DNA from: Maribacter antarcticus DSM 21422
Lineage (GTDB): Bacteria > Bacteroidota > Bacteroidia > Flavobacteriales > Flavobacteriaceae
Length of the DNA stretch: 64,000 nt
NCBI RefSeq assembly: GCF_000621125.1
Contig: NZ_JHZC01000017.1
Span: 2,501-66,500 of the forward strand
Reading direction: 5' to 3'
The notes under the pieces are model-generated. The model was not told the DNA's origin and did not search any database. It was given only the letters and a program-made list of their open reading frames with translations. The position numbers and the translations under genes are program-made. Shown one piece after another: positions 35,301 through 45,176 of this stretch. The first letter of the stretch is position 1. Every line of letters starts with the position of its first letter.

Positions 35301-37508
35301 CTATTCCTCTCCGGAATAAGTAGCTTCTTGTTCTGCCTCTTTTTGAAGATTATTTTTTAAGATATTGAGTTTTTTGAGTTTTGCCATCCAAGAATCGAGC
35401 GCTTCTTTATGACTATTCACTTTTTTAATAACATCCTTTACAATCGGATTATCCTCAGATGCGTTGGAGAAAAATTGTAGGTTGTTTTCTAACTGACGAA
35501 TCTCATTTTTACTCTCGTCTATTTTTTTACGTATAAAACTACGCTCGTTTTGTATGGCTCTTCCCTGGTCGTCGTCCTCTTTAAGACGTTGAATCTTATT
35601 TCCATATTTTAATAATTCCGATTCCTGTTTACTAATGTCTAGCTTATGAAAAAGTGCATCGATTATTTTATTGAACTTTTGATTGATACTTTTTTGCTTG
35701 AAAGGAACATGACCAAATTTCTTCCAATCAGTTATGAAGGTTTTTATGGTCGCTAAGTTTTCATCCCTATTGTCTGTTAGTTTAAATTCTTTTAGCCGTA
35801 GTAAAATAGCTTCTTTTTCTTTTAGATTTTCAACCTCTTCATTATCTGCTTTGTTCTTTAGTGCATGGAACCTTTCAAAATAATGATTGCAAGCAGCTTT
35901 AAATTCCTTCCAAATTTTATCAGAGTACTTGCGTGGTACATGTCCAATACTTTTCCATTCGTTTTGGATACGCTTCATTTCGCCAGTTGCCGTATCAAAA
36001 TCTTCGGTATCCTTCAAGGAAATGGCAACTTCTAACAAGGCTCTTTTCTTATTTAAATTTTCGTCTTGATCTTTTTTAAGGTTTTTATAGAATGCATTTT
36101 TATTACGGTTGAAAATACGTACCGAAGATTTAAAAGCGTTCCACGTACTTTCGTTATCCTTTTGTGGTACTTTGCCAGCTTTAAAAAATGCTTCCCGTAA
36201 GGCCTCTAGTTGTTTTATCTGTTTTTGTAAAGTACCATGGCTGTTGGAGGCATTGGCAGATAAGGTCGTTATTTCTTCAATGATTTGCTTTTTCTGATGC
36301 AGATTTTGCTCATGTACTTTATCTAAATCTTTAAAGTATTCTTGTCTTCTTCCATGTATGGTTTTGGTAGCCTTGCTAAAACGTTCCCATATTTCTTCTC
36401 GGTGCTCTTTTCCTACAGGGCCAATATCCTCTTTCCAAATCTTATGTAAAACTTGCAATTCCCTAAATGCCCTATTTAAATCTGGCTCTATGGCCAAGGA
36501 CTCTGCTCGTTCCACAATTTTTTGCTTTTCCTCAAGGTTATGCTTAAAATCAAGGTCACGCAACTCCCTGTTTAGATTTAAAAAGTCGTAAAAAATTTCT
36601 ATATGGTGTTGGTAGGTTTTCCAGACATTATTGTACTCAGTTCGTGGAACGGGACCAGCGGTTTTCCATTTCTCCTGAATACTTTTAAAACTATTATAAG
36701 TTGTATTAATATCCTCTTCTACATTCACTAAGGACTTAAGGTTATCTATAAGCTCTAACCTATTGGCTAAGTTTTCTTTGTGGCTTTTTTCAAGACTCTT
36801 GTAATGCTGATTTCGTTTTTCCCGATACTCTGTATATACTTCGTTAAATTGTCTTTTGGTAACAGAGTTGTAATTAAAGTCTATTTCAGTGCCACCTCCA
36901 GAAATAAATTCCTCTTTTTTCTCATCGATAAATTCTTGGAACTTTAAATTGAATTCATCCCGTATTCCATCAGCGTGTTTTTTGATGGCCTGTACTTTTT
37001 CGTTTCGTATTAACCGTTGCAGTTCTCCTACCAAGTTTTCCATAGACATGGAATGGTAGTCCAATTCAGGAATCTGATGTCTTTTGACGGTATCTTTATC
37101 CTCTGCATCTTCTGCGTTATTTTTGTCTATTTCATCAAGGCCATCTCCATCATCCTTGTTCTGTTTAGAAGATTCCTTTTTTAATTCACTTGTAGGTTTT
37201 TTACTTTTTTTAGTGTCGTTTGAAACTACTATATCTTCTGTATTTTTTTCTTCTAGCGTATCATCAGTATTATCGTTCTGGCTTACGGCTTCAGTTTCCT
37301 CCTTCGGTTCTGAGTTCTGTATTGCATCCTCTTTTGAAGTTAACTTTTCTTCAGAGGACACTGCTATGGAAGGTACCTCGCCTTTAAGTGTTTTAGTATT
37401 CTGAACATCGGTATTTTTCTCCAAAACTTCTTTTTCTGTTCTGGTAGTTTCCGAGCTATTTTCTGTTACCTCGCTTTCAGGTATTGTTTGTTCGTTGTCT
37501 TCAGACAT
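35301..37508 (-). CDS. DUF349 repeat protein with acidic disordered N-terminus
   Basis: 735 residues. The first ~135 are low-complexity and rich in Glu, Asp, Ser, Thr and Lys, and probably disordered. The rest holds about five or six helical DUF349 repeats of ~70 residues, each with a W-K-x-x-G-x-V/I-P motif (for example KWKTAGPVPR, IWKEDIGPVG, EWKSIGHVPRK, DWKKFGHVPFK). Such proteins are widespread in Bacteroidota, mostly coiled coil, of unknown function. It stands alone with its own terminator. Confidence 0.85.
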   Translation of the reverse strand: MSEDNEQTIPESEVTENSSETTRTEKEVLEKNTDVQNTKTLKGEVPSIAVSSEEKLTSKEDAIQNSEPKEETEAVSQNDNTDDTLEEKNTEDIVVSNDTKKSKKPTSELKKESSKQNKDDGDGLDEIDKNNAEDAEDKDTVKRHQIPELDYHSMSMENLVGELQRLIRNEKVQAIKKHADGIRDEFNLKFQEFIDEKKEEFISGGGTEIDFNYNSVTKRQFNEVYTEYREKRNQHYKSLEKSHKENLANRLELIDNLKSLVNVEEDINTTYNSFKSIQEKWKTAGPVPRTEYNNVWKTYQHHIEIFYDFLNLNRELRDLDFKHNLEEKQKIVERAESLAIEPDLNRAFRELQVLHKIWKEDIGPVGKEHREEIWERFSKATKTIHGRRQEYFKDLDKVHEQNLHQKKQIIEEITTLSANASNSHGTLQKQIKQLEALREAFFKAGKVPQKDNESTWNAFKSSVRIFNRNKNAFYKNLKKDQDENLNKKRALLEVAISLKDTEDFDTATGEMKRIQNEWKSIGHVPRKYSDKIWKEFKAACNHYFERFHALKNKADNEEVENLKEKEAILLRLKEFKLTDNRDENLATIKTFITDWKKFGHVPFKQKSINQKFNKIIDALFHKLDISKQESELLKYGNKIQRLKEDDDQGRAIQNERSFIRKKIDESKNEIRQLENNLQFFSNASEDNPIVKDVIKKVNSHKEALDSWMAKLKKLNILKNNLQKEAEQEATYSGEE

Positions 37509-37653
37509 CTTCTTTGTGTTATGTTTTACAAGATAGTAACAACCTAAACAACCGCAAAGAATATATAAGTTCTTTTTGATTTCTAATATCGTATGTATTT
37601 TGTTGCTATATGTATAAGTAATCGAAGATAGGTGGAGAAATTGTTTGAGTCAC

Positions 37654-38406
37654 TTACTTATTCCAGATTTCCCAAGCTTTTTCAGCTTGTAGCTCCAACA
37701 TACGAAAACCATTTAAAATTGTTGCTCCTTTTGCTTCCCCATGGGCAAGAAAGGCTGTTTTTTCTGGGTTGTAGATTAGGTCAAACAGCAAGTGCTTTTG
37801 GGTGATATACTCGTAGGGTAGTTTTGGTTTTTCTGTTATATTAGGGAACGTGCCTTGTGGGGAACAATTAATAATTAAACGAGAACTCTCTATAATGTTT
37901 TGGTCTAGGGTTTCATAGGTATAGCCATTATTTTTTCCTGTCCTCGAAACAAATGTAAATTCGATTTCTAGCTCTTTTAAGACATAGGCAATGGCTTTTG
38001 AAGCGCCACCCGTTCCTAGAATAAGTGCCTTAGTGTGGTGTTTCTTTAAATACGGCTCAATAGACCTTTGAAATCCGTAAGCATCGGTATTATATCCTTT
38101 TAAACCAGACGGACTTACTTTTATTGTATTTACCGCCCCAATTTCCAGTGCGGATGGTTCAAGTTCGGTCAAATAAGAAATGATAGCTTCTTTGTATGGT
38201 ATGGTAACATTTAGGCCAATAAGATTAGCTGTATTTTTTAAAACTTCCTTAAATTCTGATATGTCCTGTAGGTCAAAATTCTCATAGCTGTAATGAGGTA
38301 ACTCCAACTCGGAAAACTTAGTTGTAAAATAGCCTTTTGAAAAGGAGTAGGAAATATTCTTTCCAAGTAAGCCGAACCTAAATTGTTTTGCGTCTGTTTT
38401 TTCCAT
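37654..38406 (-). CDS. aroE: Shikimate dehydrogenase
   Basis: 250 residues, slightly short for the family. It reduces 3-dehydroshikimate to shikimate with NADPH. The substrate-site residues Lys72 (NVTIPYKE), Asn93 (AVNTIK) and Asp108 (YNTDAYGF) are present, as is the NADP loop GTGGASKAIAY. Its start overlaps the end of the upstream DUF368 gene by 29 nt, making it the last gene of a likely six-gene unit. Confidence 0.93.
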   Translation of the reverse strand: MEKTDAKQFRFGLLGKNISYSFSKGYFTTKFSELELPHYSYENFDLQDISEFKEVLKNTANLIGLNVTIPYKEAIISYLTELEPSALEIGAVNTIKVSPSGLKGYNTDAYGFQRSIEPYLKKHHTKALILGTGGASKAIAYVLKELEIEFTFVSRTGKNNGYTYETLDQNIIESSRLIINCSPQGTFPNITEKPKLPYEYITQKHLLFDLIYNPEKTAFLAHGEAKGATILNGFRMLELQAEKAWEIWNK

Positions 38407-39397
38407 ACCAATCTAAAATTAATAAAATACTTATCCCGAATAAAACAAAGAAGAGTGCCCACCATGTTTCGGATATTTGGAAGTTCGGAAAAAAACGTTC
38501 GTAGTTTACTATAATTCGTTTTCCATTTGAATCTATTAGGGCAGTGCTTTCTGTTCCTAATTTGTAAACAGTTCTTTTCCAAGGCCAAACCACACCCAAA
38601 GAGCCCGTAATAAAACCAAGGATTACCGCCGTAGTTTTATGTTTGTGATGCTTAAGCACATAACTTAGAATATGGGACAAAGTAACAAGTCCAGTAGCCG
38701 AACCAGCGGTAAAAACCGCTAGTATGGTTAAAGTAGTCAATCGCTCTGGATTGTGTATAAAGCTAAAATCACCTTGCAGTAGCTCAGAAAATGTATGGTA
38801 AAGTGCGTTGACCGAATCTACCAAGAGTAACACATAATTGCCTAAAAGTATGAGTATAAAAGAACCTGAGAGTCCGGGTAAGGTCATTCCGGAAACGCTT
38901 ATCATACCACATAAAAAGATGAAGAATAAATTATCGTTTTGTGTTGCTGGATTTAAAAAGCTAATGGCTACACCAACTGAGAGTCCAATAAAAGCTGCCG
39001 ATATCGTTTTTTTTGTCCAATGGTCAAAGTCTTTTCCTATGTAGTAGATGGAGCCCAAAATCATACCAAAAAATGCGGACCAGACATATAGTTCCTTATG
39101 TTCTAAAAAATAGTCCAATACTTTGGAAATACTAAAATAGCTGACCAGCATTCCAAAAAGGAGCAAAGTTAAAAAAGAACCGTTTATATACCTGTAGAAA
39201 CTTTTAAACCTACCACTGAAAAGAAGCTTAAATGCTTTACCATTTATTTTTTGAAGGGAGTAGATGAATTCTTCGTAAAAACCACCTACGTATGCCACAA
39301 TTCCTCCAGACACTCCCGGAACCTTGTTGGCCGCGCCCATACAAAGACCCTTTATTACAAGGAATACTTTATCTGTAAAGGTTCTAGGTTGGTTCAT
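38378..39397 (-). CDS. DUF368 membrane protein (polyprenyl-phosphate translocase family), copy 2
   Basis: 339 residues, about eight hydrophobic helices. Two inverted-repeat family motifs are present: GAANKVPGVSGGIVAYVGGFYEEFI near the N-terminus and MTLPGLSGSFILILLGNYV in the middle. DUF368 proteins (PopT in Staphylococcus) recycle undecaprenyl phosphate across the cytoplasmic membrane for cell-wall and glycan synthesis. It lies 12 nt after a second DUF368 gene and is longer by an internal insert near residues 280-310. Confidence 0.88.
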   Translation of the reverse strand: MNQPRTFTDKVFLVIKGLCMGAANKVPGVSGGIVAYVGGFYEEFIYSLQKINGKAFKLLFSGRFKSFYRYINGSFLTLLLFGMLVSYFSISKVLDYFLEHKELYVWSAFFGMILGSIYYIGKDFDHWTKKTISAAFIGLSVGVAISFLNPATQNDNLFFIFLCGMISVSGMTLPGLSGSFILILLGNYVLLLVDSVNALYHTFSELLQGDFSFIHNPERLTTLTILAVFTAGSATGLVTLSHILSYVLKHHKHKTTAVILGFITGSLGVVWPWKRTVYKLGTESTALIDSNGKRIIVNYERFFPNFQISETWWALFFVLFGISILLILDWYGKNRRKTI

Positions 39398-39409
39398 GAA
39401 CTAGGGTGC

Positions 39410-40324
39410 TTACTTTTTAGAAGCTGTTTTTTCCAGTATAAAAATAAGGGAAAAACCTATCAAGGCAGACACGATAGCAAAAGTTAATTGAGGATTACCA
39501 TTAAAATGGAATGGAGAAATATTCTCGTCTATAATTATTTCTTTTTTGCCTATCTGAATTACCTCAAGTATATGCTTCCAAGGCCAAATTTTATTTAATG
39601 ATCCTAAAATGAAACCGGTAAGTACGGCGAGCGTTGCATCCTTGTAGTTTTTAAACATCCATTTTAAAAGTCTTGCAAAACTCAGTATTCCAAAAACAGC
39701 ACCTAAACCTACGGTAATCACAATTTTAAGGTCCTTTTCGTTCACAGCGTCGAGAATAGTTTTGTAGGAGCCAAGAAGTACCAATATAAAAGAACCAGAA
39801 ATTCCAGGCAGCACCATGGCACAAATCGCTAATGCTCCTGAAAAGAATAAGAAAGGTAAGCTATCCGTATTTGCGGAGGGTGGCAGGGTTGTAATATAAA
39901 ATGCAACCACGGTTCCTAATGTGAATAAAACTAGAGATAGGACATTCCATTTGGTTATGGCCTTTGCTACGAATATGACACTGGCCAAAACAAGACCAAA
40001 GAAAAACGCCCATATTGGGATGGGGTGAAATTCTAGTAGCCATGTAACAAGTTTAGAAAAAGATAGGATACTTATCATCATTCCTATGAATAGTACTAAA
40101 AGAAAGCTACCATTCAGTTTGTTCCAAAATGCTATAAAACCTTCATTTTTTAGGGTTTTAAATGTGGAAAGGTTCACGTTGTTTATAGATGAAATAAATT
40201 CTTCATAAATTCCGGTGACAAAAGCTATTGTGCCTCCGGAAACACCTGGCACCAATTCTGCAATACCCATAGCCATTCCTTTAAGGGTAATAAAAAGATA
40301 CTGCAAATACGTTCGCTTCTCCAT
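39410..40324 (-). CDS. DUF368 membrane protein (polyprenyl-phosphate translocase family), copy 1
   Basis: 304 residues with the same motif pair as its neighbour: GIAELVPGVSGGTIAFVTG and CAMVLPGISGSFILVLLGSY. The two products are clearly paralogous. The gene starts 19 nt after the TPR gene and is followed at 12 nt by copy 2. Likely role: flipping undecaprenyl phosphate back to the cytoplasmic face. Confidence 0.88.
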   Translation of the reverse strand: MEKRTYLQYLFITLKGMAMGIAELVPGVSGGTIAFVTGIYEEFISSINNVNLSTFKTLKNEGFIAFWNKLNGSFLLVLFIGMMISILSFSKLVTWLLEFHPIPIWAFFFGLVLASVIFVAKAITKWNVLSLVLFTLGTVVAFYITTLPPSANTDSLPFLFFSGALAICAMVLPGISGSFILVLLGSYKTILDAVNEKDLKIVITVGLGAVFGILSFARLLKWMFKNYKDATLAVLTGFILGSLNKIWPWKHILEVIQIGKKEIIIDENISPFHFNGNPQLTFAIVSALIGFSLIFILEKTASKK

Positions 40325-40343
40325 AAATAACTATAACTGGGGT

Positions 40344-41744
40344 TTAGGCTTTTTTTGAATCGGTCACTATCGTTTTTAACCATTCGGAAGTCCCAAACTG
40401 AGGAAATTGGTTTTGGAAGAGATGTATTTTTTTAGTCTTTTTGTCCAATCTAAGTGCATCCAACAACGTAATTCTTGCGTTAATACGATCCCCAGCTAAT
40501 AGAAGGAATCCAACACTCATGTAAAGAATTTTCAGGTTTTTTGGATAAAACTCTTTTCCTTGTTTAAGAATTTGCAACGCACCATCAAGGTCACCATTCT
40601 TTTGCGCTACTTCTGCCCATTTTAGCCAAGTATCCAATTCGTAGTTTCCCAAATCAACGGTTTGTTTAAAAGCGAAATAGGCTTGGTCAAAATCTTTAAG
40701 CGCTACTTGTATTTTGGCACATTTTTTCCAATAGAGTGGGTTGCCACCGTCTATATTCAAAGCTTTATTGATGTAGAAAAGCGATTTTTTGTAATTCTTT
40801 ATTCTGAAATAGTAATTTGTAATGGCCAACCAACCTTTGTCCAACATGGGGTCCTCGTGCACAGTTTGATAGAAATAGTACTTGGCCATCTCACTGTTAT
40901 TTAACTTTTCATAGCATTTACCAATCCGTAGAAAAGCATGGGATGTAGGGTCTTCGATAGATATGGTTGTCTCGTAGTTTTCTATGGCTTCTGTATATTG
41001 CCCTAGTTTCTCAAGGACTTTACCTTTTTCAAAATAAGCACCTATAAACGTATCATCGGAGATAATGGCGAAGTCAAATGCCGCCAGTGCTTCCGAATAC
41101 ATTTCCTTACAGTAGTATTGTTTACCTAGCTGATGCCATGCAACTTCACAATACGGATTATGTTCTAAGTATTGGTTTAGATAAACTATAGCGCCATCAA
41201 AATCCTCTAAATATTCGAAACAGTAAATTACGTTATACAGCGATGAATAATCTTGCTCATCAAAATCCACGCATTTTATAAAACTTTGTCTGGCCATTTT
41301 AAATTCGTCCATAAATAAGTACTCCATACCTAAAAGCGAGTAAATGTCTATGGAGTCCGGTGAAAGTTCCAATGCCTGTTGTAAAAGATCAACGGCGCCC
41401 TCATGGTTGTCCTTTTTAGAATAAATATTAGCGCGTTGTATATAAATCTCTTCGTTGTTGGCGTCCAATACTTGTAGTTCGTCCAACAGCTTTTCGGCGT
41501 CCAATAGATTATTTTCAAATACCATTACTTCTACTTGTAACAGTTTTAACTCAATAGAATCGGGGTGTTGTTGTAGCCCAATTTTAATACCTTTTTTTGC
41601 TAAGGAGATTTTACCATTGTTCAGATAATGGTGTATAATATCCTCAAAGTCTTCGGCATCAAAGAAATAGACATCGTCTGTCTTTAACATCGATTCGAAC
41701 TTGGTAATGGGTCGGTCAGGTCTTTCGCTAGATTCTAACGCCAT
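40344..41744 (-). CDS. Tetratricopeptide repeat protein
   Basis: 466 residues from the ATG at 41744; a TTG at 41762 would add six residues. About ten TPR units fill nearly the whole protein (for example the helix pairs around EEIYIQRANIYSKKDNHEGAV and DIYSLLGMEYLFMDEF). There is no signal peptide or membrane helix, so it is probably a cytoplasmic scaffold. Its partners are unknown. It sits between the aminotransferase gene and the DUF368 pair in one unit. Confidence 0.88.
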   Translation of the reverse strand: MALESSERPDRPITKFESMLKTDDVYFFDAEDFEDIIHHYLNNGKISLAKKGIKIGLQQHPDSIELKLLQVEVMVFENNLLDAEKLLDELQVLDANNEEIYIQRANIYSKKDNHEGAVDLLQQALELSPDSIDIYSLLGMEYLFMDEFKMARQSFIKCVDFDEQDYSSLYNVIYCFEYLEDFDGAIVYLNQYLEHNPYCEVAWHQLGKQYYCKEMYSEALAAFDFAIISDDTFIGAYFEKGKVLEKLGQYTEAIENYETTISIEDPTSHAFLRIGKCYEKLNNSEMAKYYFYQTVHEDPMLDKGWLAITNYYFRIKNYKKSLFYINKALNIDGGNPLYWKKCAKIQVALKDFDQAYFAFKQTVDLGNYELDTWLKWAEVAQKNGDLDGALQILKQGKEFYPKNLKILYMSVGFLLLAGDRINARITLLDALRLDKKTKKIHLFQNQFPQFGTSEWLKTIVTDSKKA

Positions 41745-41829
41745 AGAAACTTTTTGGTTCAACTATTAAAATAAAAGTAAGCCTTTGAAGATGTTATTGG
41801 AGATACCCTAGCTCTATATTATTAACAAA

Positions 41830-43023
41830 TTAGTTAACAGGGTGTTGTTGTGGGCTATTTAAAATAGAAAGTATTAGACTACATCCTTTTTTAATCTCGG
41901 CATTTGATATGGTTAGGGGAGGAGATATGCGTACCGCACTGGGTTCGAATAAAAGCCAAAAAAGGATGAGTTTGTTTTCTTTTGCCCGAAGGACTAATTC
42001 GTTCGCTTTTTCCCCATTTTCCATAATCAAGGCCAGCATCAGTCCTTTTCCTCTTATTTCCTTTATCGAAGGATGAACAAGTAGTGTTCTGAAGAGTTTT
42101 TCTTTTTCCAAGGTTTCCTGAATCAAATTCGTTTGTAACAACTCGTTCAAAGTAGCTAAGCATGAGGCGGCTATTACCGGGTTACCGCCAAACGTAGTAA
42201 TATGACCTAATTTAGGATTAGCTTGAAGGGATTGCATAAGTTCCCTGCTTGCTGTAAACGCACCAACAGGCAGGCCAGAAGCCATACCTTTGCCCATAAC
42301 TAAAATATCTGGAATACAGTTAAAGTGTTCAAAAGCGAAGAGTTTTCCTGTGCGACCGAATCCTGGTTGTATCTCGTCTAACACCAACAATGCGCCGACT
42401 TGAGTACAGCGTTGTCTTACTTTTTCTAGATACTGATTCTTTGGAAGTATAAAACCCGCACCTCCTTGAATGGTTTCCAAAACAACACAGGCCGTTTTTT
42501 CGGTAATACGCTTTAGTTCAACTTCTATATTAAAATGGATAAAGGCAACATCAGGTATCAATGGCCGGAAAGAACTTTTACGTTCTTCGTAGCCCATAAG
42601 ACTCAGACTTCCCATAGTATTGCCGTGATAGGCATGGTGCGCTGCAATAATTTCGCTTCTTCCTGTGTATCTTCTCGCTAACTTTATGGCGCCTTCTATA
42701 GCTTCTGTTCCTGAGTTAACGAGGTAGGTGGAGTTTAATTGGGCAGGGAGGCTATTTGCTAAAAGTTTGGCATAGTCTACCGCTGGCCCTTGTTCGTATT
42801 CCCCATACACCATTACATGCATATATTTGGTGGCTTGTTCTTGTACGGCAGCCACAATCTTTGGGTGGCAATGTCCTAATCCACAAGCGGATACTCCAGC
42901 AACGAAGTCCAGATGTGCGTTTCCTTCTGTATCATAAATATAACTACCTTGTGCGTGGGATACTACGATTCCCAAGGGATACGGTGTAGTTTGGGCTTGA
43001 TATTTTAAAAAATCAGAAGTCAT
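41830..43023 (-). CDS. Class III aminotransferase (acetylornithine aminotransferase-like)
   Basis: A 397-residue PLP enzyme. The PLP lysine is Lys245 in VMGKGMASGLPVGAF, with Asp216-Glu217 in LDEIQPGFGRTGKL. The N-terminal GVSACGLGHCHP block resembles 4-aminobutyrate/acetylornithine types. It is distinct from RocD at 21112. Its place between an LptA-like gene and a TPR gene gives no clue to the substrate; flavobacterial annotations usually call it 'aspartate aminotransferase family'. It starts 8 nt after the OstA-like gene. Confidence 0.85.
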   Translation of the reverse strand: MTSDFLKYQAQTTPYPLGIVVSHAQGSYIYDTEGNAHLDFVAGVSACGLGHCHPKIVAAVQEQATKYMHVMVYGEYEQGPAVDYAKLLANSLPAQLNSTYLVNSGTEAIEGAIKLARRYTGRSEIIAAHHAYHGNTMGSLSLMGYEERKSSFRPLIPDVAFIHFNIEVELKRITEKTACVVLETIQGGAGFILPKNQYLEKVRQRCTQVGALLVLDEIQPGFGRTGKLFAFEHFNCIPDILVMGKGMASGLPVGAFTASRELMQSLQANPKLGHITTFGGNPVIAASCLATLNELLQTNLIQETLEKEKLFRTLLVHPSIKEIRGKGLMLALIMENGEKANELVLRAKENKLILFWLLFEPSAVRISPPLTISNAEIKKGCSLILSILNSPQQHPVN

Positions 43024-43031
43024 ATAGATAG

Positions 43032-44720
43032 CTACTTAACCTTTTTGGGGTTTTTAATTTTTTTTTGATCTGTGGCTTTAATAGTATTGTTATTTACAGG
43101 GTCTGTGGCTTTGTTATTTCTTTCATACTCCTCTGCATCGATATCTATGGGGTTTTCCAGACCTCTGATCACTACCAGTTCAACGTTATTATCGTCCTCA
43201 TCAAAAATATCGTCCTTGGTAAGAATACGTTCATCACCATACCAAACAAACCCTTTTAGAATTCTACTGTTTTCTGGAAGGTCTTTCTCCGGAAACATAT
43301 CACCATCGGGATTGGTGAAAAAAGTAAGCTCGTCTACATCATTATTCTCCATAGTTATATGAATCTTGCTACAGATGGTCTTGTTTATGCCAATAAGCTC
43401 GTCGTCGTCGTTGTACATGTAGTAAATAACCTCGGTGTTTTTAATCAGGTCTATTATTTTAAGTTCGTTTTCTATGAATTTACCGAATAAATCTTTTCCC
43501 TTGGCCTGGTTAAACCCTTCCATACCTACACTGTCCAGGGAAATAATAAAGGCATTATTCAACACTTTAAGAGAATCTAGCTTTTCGGTTTGTTTGTTTG
43601 ATATCAAATGAATGCTATCACCTGTCATTTGATTTTCCCCGTTCCAAAGTATCGGGTTCGTAATTAGTTGGGTGATTCCTGTTCTTTCTTCGGAATGAAT
43701 CGAATCACATTTACCACTTAAATCGGTCTTAAAGAATTTTGCATTCCTAAAAGCACGCGTGATACGTTCGTCAGGTTTGCCCGTAATCATAAGCGTATCG
43801 CCATGTACATAGAGAGAATCTTGTTCCTGAACTAGAATGGATACGGCCCTTTTTGTTGCGAATAAGGAATCCTTTGCTTTATGTACTTCGGCATAATGGG
43901 CTCTCACAATGCCTTGGTTTATGGTGTCCGTAACCGTGATGTTGTTTGTTGCCGATGCGAATTCCCGAATTTTGTTAAAATAAACGCTATCACCTTCCAT
44001 AATGCGATCGTTATAATCTACCCTAGTATTTTTAATACCATAGCCACTTTCTACTTTAGTATCGTAAAAGCCACGTTCACAATATATTTTATAAGTTTCA
44101 CCAACAATGGTAGAAGGTCCATACATATACGCATTTTTGGAGCTGGTATAATAATCTAGCTGTTCGGAGTCCAAAATGTATTCTGGATTGTTTATATGAA
44201 CACTATCCAGAAATCGGTACTTTTTTCGCTCCATAAAATAACGTCCAACTTTACTCGTCAAGATGTTTGCGGAATCAATTACTGTTCCATAGTCCTGATA
44301 ATAAGCCTCTTGATTTTCTCTATCTAGACGTAACGTATCTGTTTTTAGCGTCATATCCGAATTGGTCAGCACGACATTGCCCCATGCCTTTGCCAATTTG
44401 ATATCACCTTTATATGTAATTTTTTGACTTGTCATTTCTACCGAGTCACCCTGTTTTAACAACACATTGCCTCTGGCTTCCAGTCTGTTTTCCTTTTGAA
44501 AAAAAATGGCTACATCGCACCAAAGGTCTGCACCTTGATGCTCAAATTGGACCTGTCGTTCATCCTTACTGAAGATAGATGCACCCGGATAGTCCTTTTC
44601 GTTTTTAGTGAAGTTGGCACCGTAAACAATGTTTATTTGTTTGGCTTCCTCTGGCTGATCTTGTGCAACCAATATACTCGTAAAAAGTAGGGATACGATT
44701 CCTAAAACTGTCCTATACAA
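43032..44720 (-). CDS. OstA/LptA-like LPS transport protein, TTG start
   Basis: 562 residues with a signal peptide (about 1-19) ending LVAQD. Several OstA/LptA-type beta repeats cover residues about 25-420, seen as recurring segments such as GNVLLKQGDSVEMTSQKITYKGD and GNVVLTNSDMTLKTDTLRL. A lysine- and asparagine-rich tail ends the protein. Such proteins are the Bacteroidota counterpart of the LptA bridge that carries LPS across the periplasm, but about three times longer. No ATG precedes the signal peptide; translation must start at TTG 44720. It opens a likely six-gene operon ending at aroE. Confidence 0.82.
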   Translation of the reverse strand: MYRTVLGIVSLLFTSILVAQDQPEEAKQINIVYGANFTKNEKDYPGASIFSKDERQVQFEHQGADLWCDVAIFFQKENRLEARGNVLLKQGDSVEMTSQKITYKGDIKLAKAWGNVVLTNSDMTLKTDTLRLDRENQEAYYQDYGTVIDSANILTSKVGRYFMERKKYRFLDSVHINNPEYILDSEQLDYYTSSKNAYMYGPSTIVGETYKIYCERGFYDTKVESGYGIKNTRVDYNDRIMEGDSVYFNKIREFASATNNITVTDTINQGIVRAHYAEVHKAKDSLFATKRAVSILVQEQDSLYVHGDTLMITGKPDERITRAFRNAKFFKTDLSGKCDSIHSEERTGITQLITNPILWNGENQMTGDSIHLISNKQTEKLDSLKVLNNAFIISLDSVGMEGFNQAKGKDLFGKFIENELKIIDLIKNTEVIYYMYNDDDELIGINKTICSKIHITMENNDVDELTFFTNPDGDMFPEKDLPENSRILKGFVWYGDERILTKDDIFDEDDNNVELVVIRGLENPIDIDAEEYERNNKATDPVNNNTIKATDQKKIKNPKKVK

Positions 44721-44759
44721 GGTTATTTTTTTTCAAATTTAGTATTTTTAAAATAGGCC

Positions 44760-45170
44760 TGTACAAGATTAGGATTCTTTTAGCATTGGCGTATTGTATC
44801 TGTATAATTTTAACCTTGGGTTTGTGGTATTTACATAACCTCCTTTATTAAGCTCGGGGTCTACGTATAATTGCCATTTTCCACTATTTAAACGATACCG
44901 CTTCGAATAGGGTGCAATAGAATAGAGGCCTCTAAATCGATGGTTTTCAATGCTTCTGGACCTCTGCAAGATAGTCTACCCTATTGGTTGCTATGATGCC
45001 TAGCAAATCAGGTGCATAGCAGGGTATGACTTTGCTATTCAGTTTTCACCTTTTAATCTGGCCATCATAGGCATGATTCTTCAGAGTACTATTTTAAACA
45101 CCAACAGGAATAATTACGGTTGTTCCAATCAGGGTGCTACCTAGTATTTAGTAATACATAGGTTTGTTAT
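44760..45170 (-). pseudogene. Possible gene remnant of unknown family
   Basis: The 456-bp gap between the OstA-like gene and the SGNH/cytochrome gene has no intact gene. On the minus strand, protein-like pieces occur in different frames: LLGIIATNRVDYLAEVQK (about 44960-45020) and, past a frameshift, HRFRGLYSIAPYSKRYRL through VDPELNKGGYVNTTNPRLK, ending near 44769. They look like the C-terminal half of a once longer protein. I cannot name the family, and chance cannot be excluded. Confidence 0.35.
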
Positions 45171-45176
45171 TTCTAA

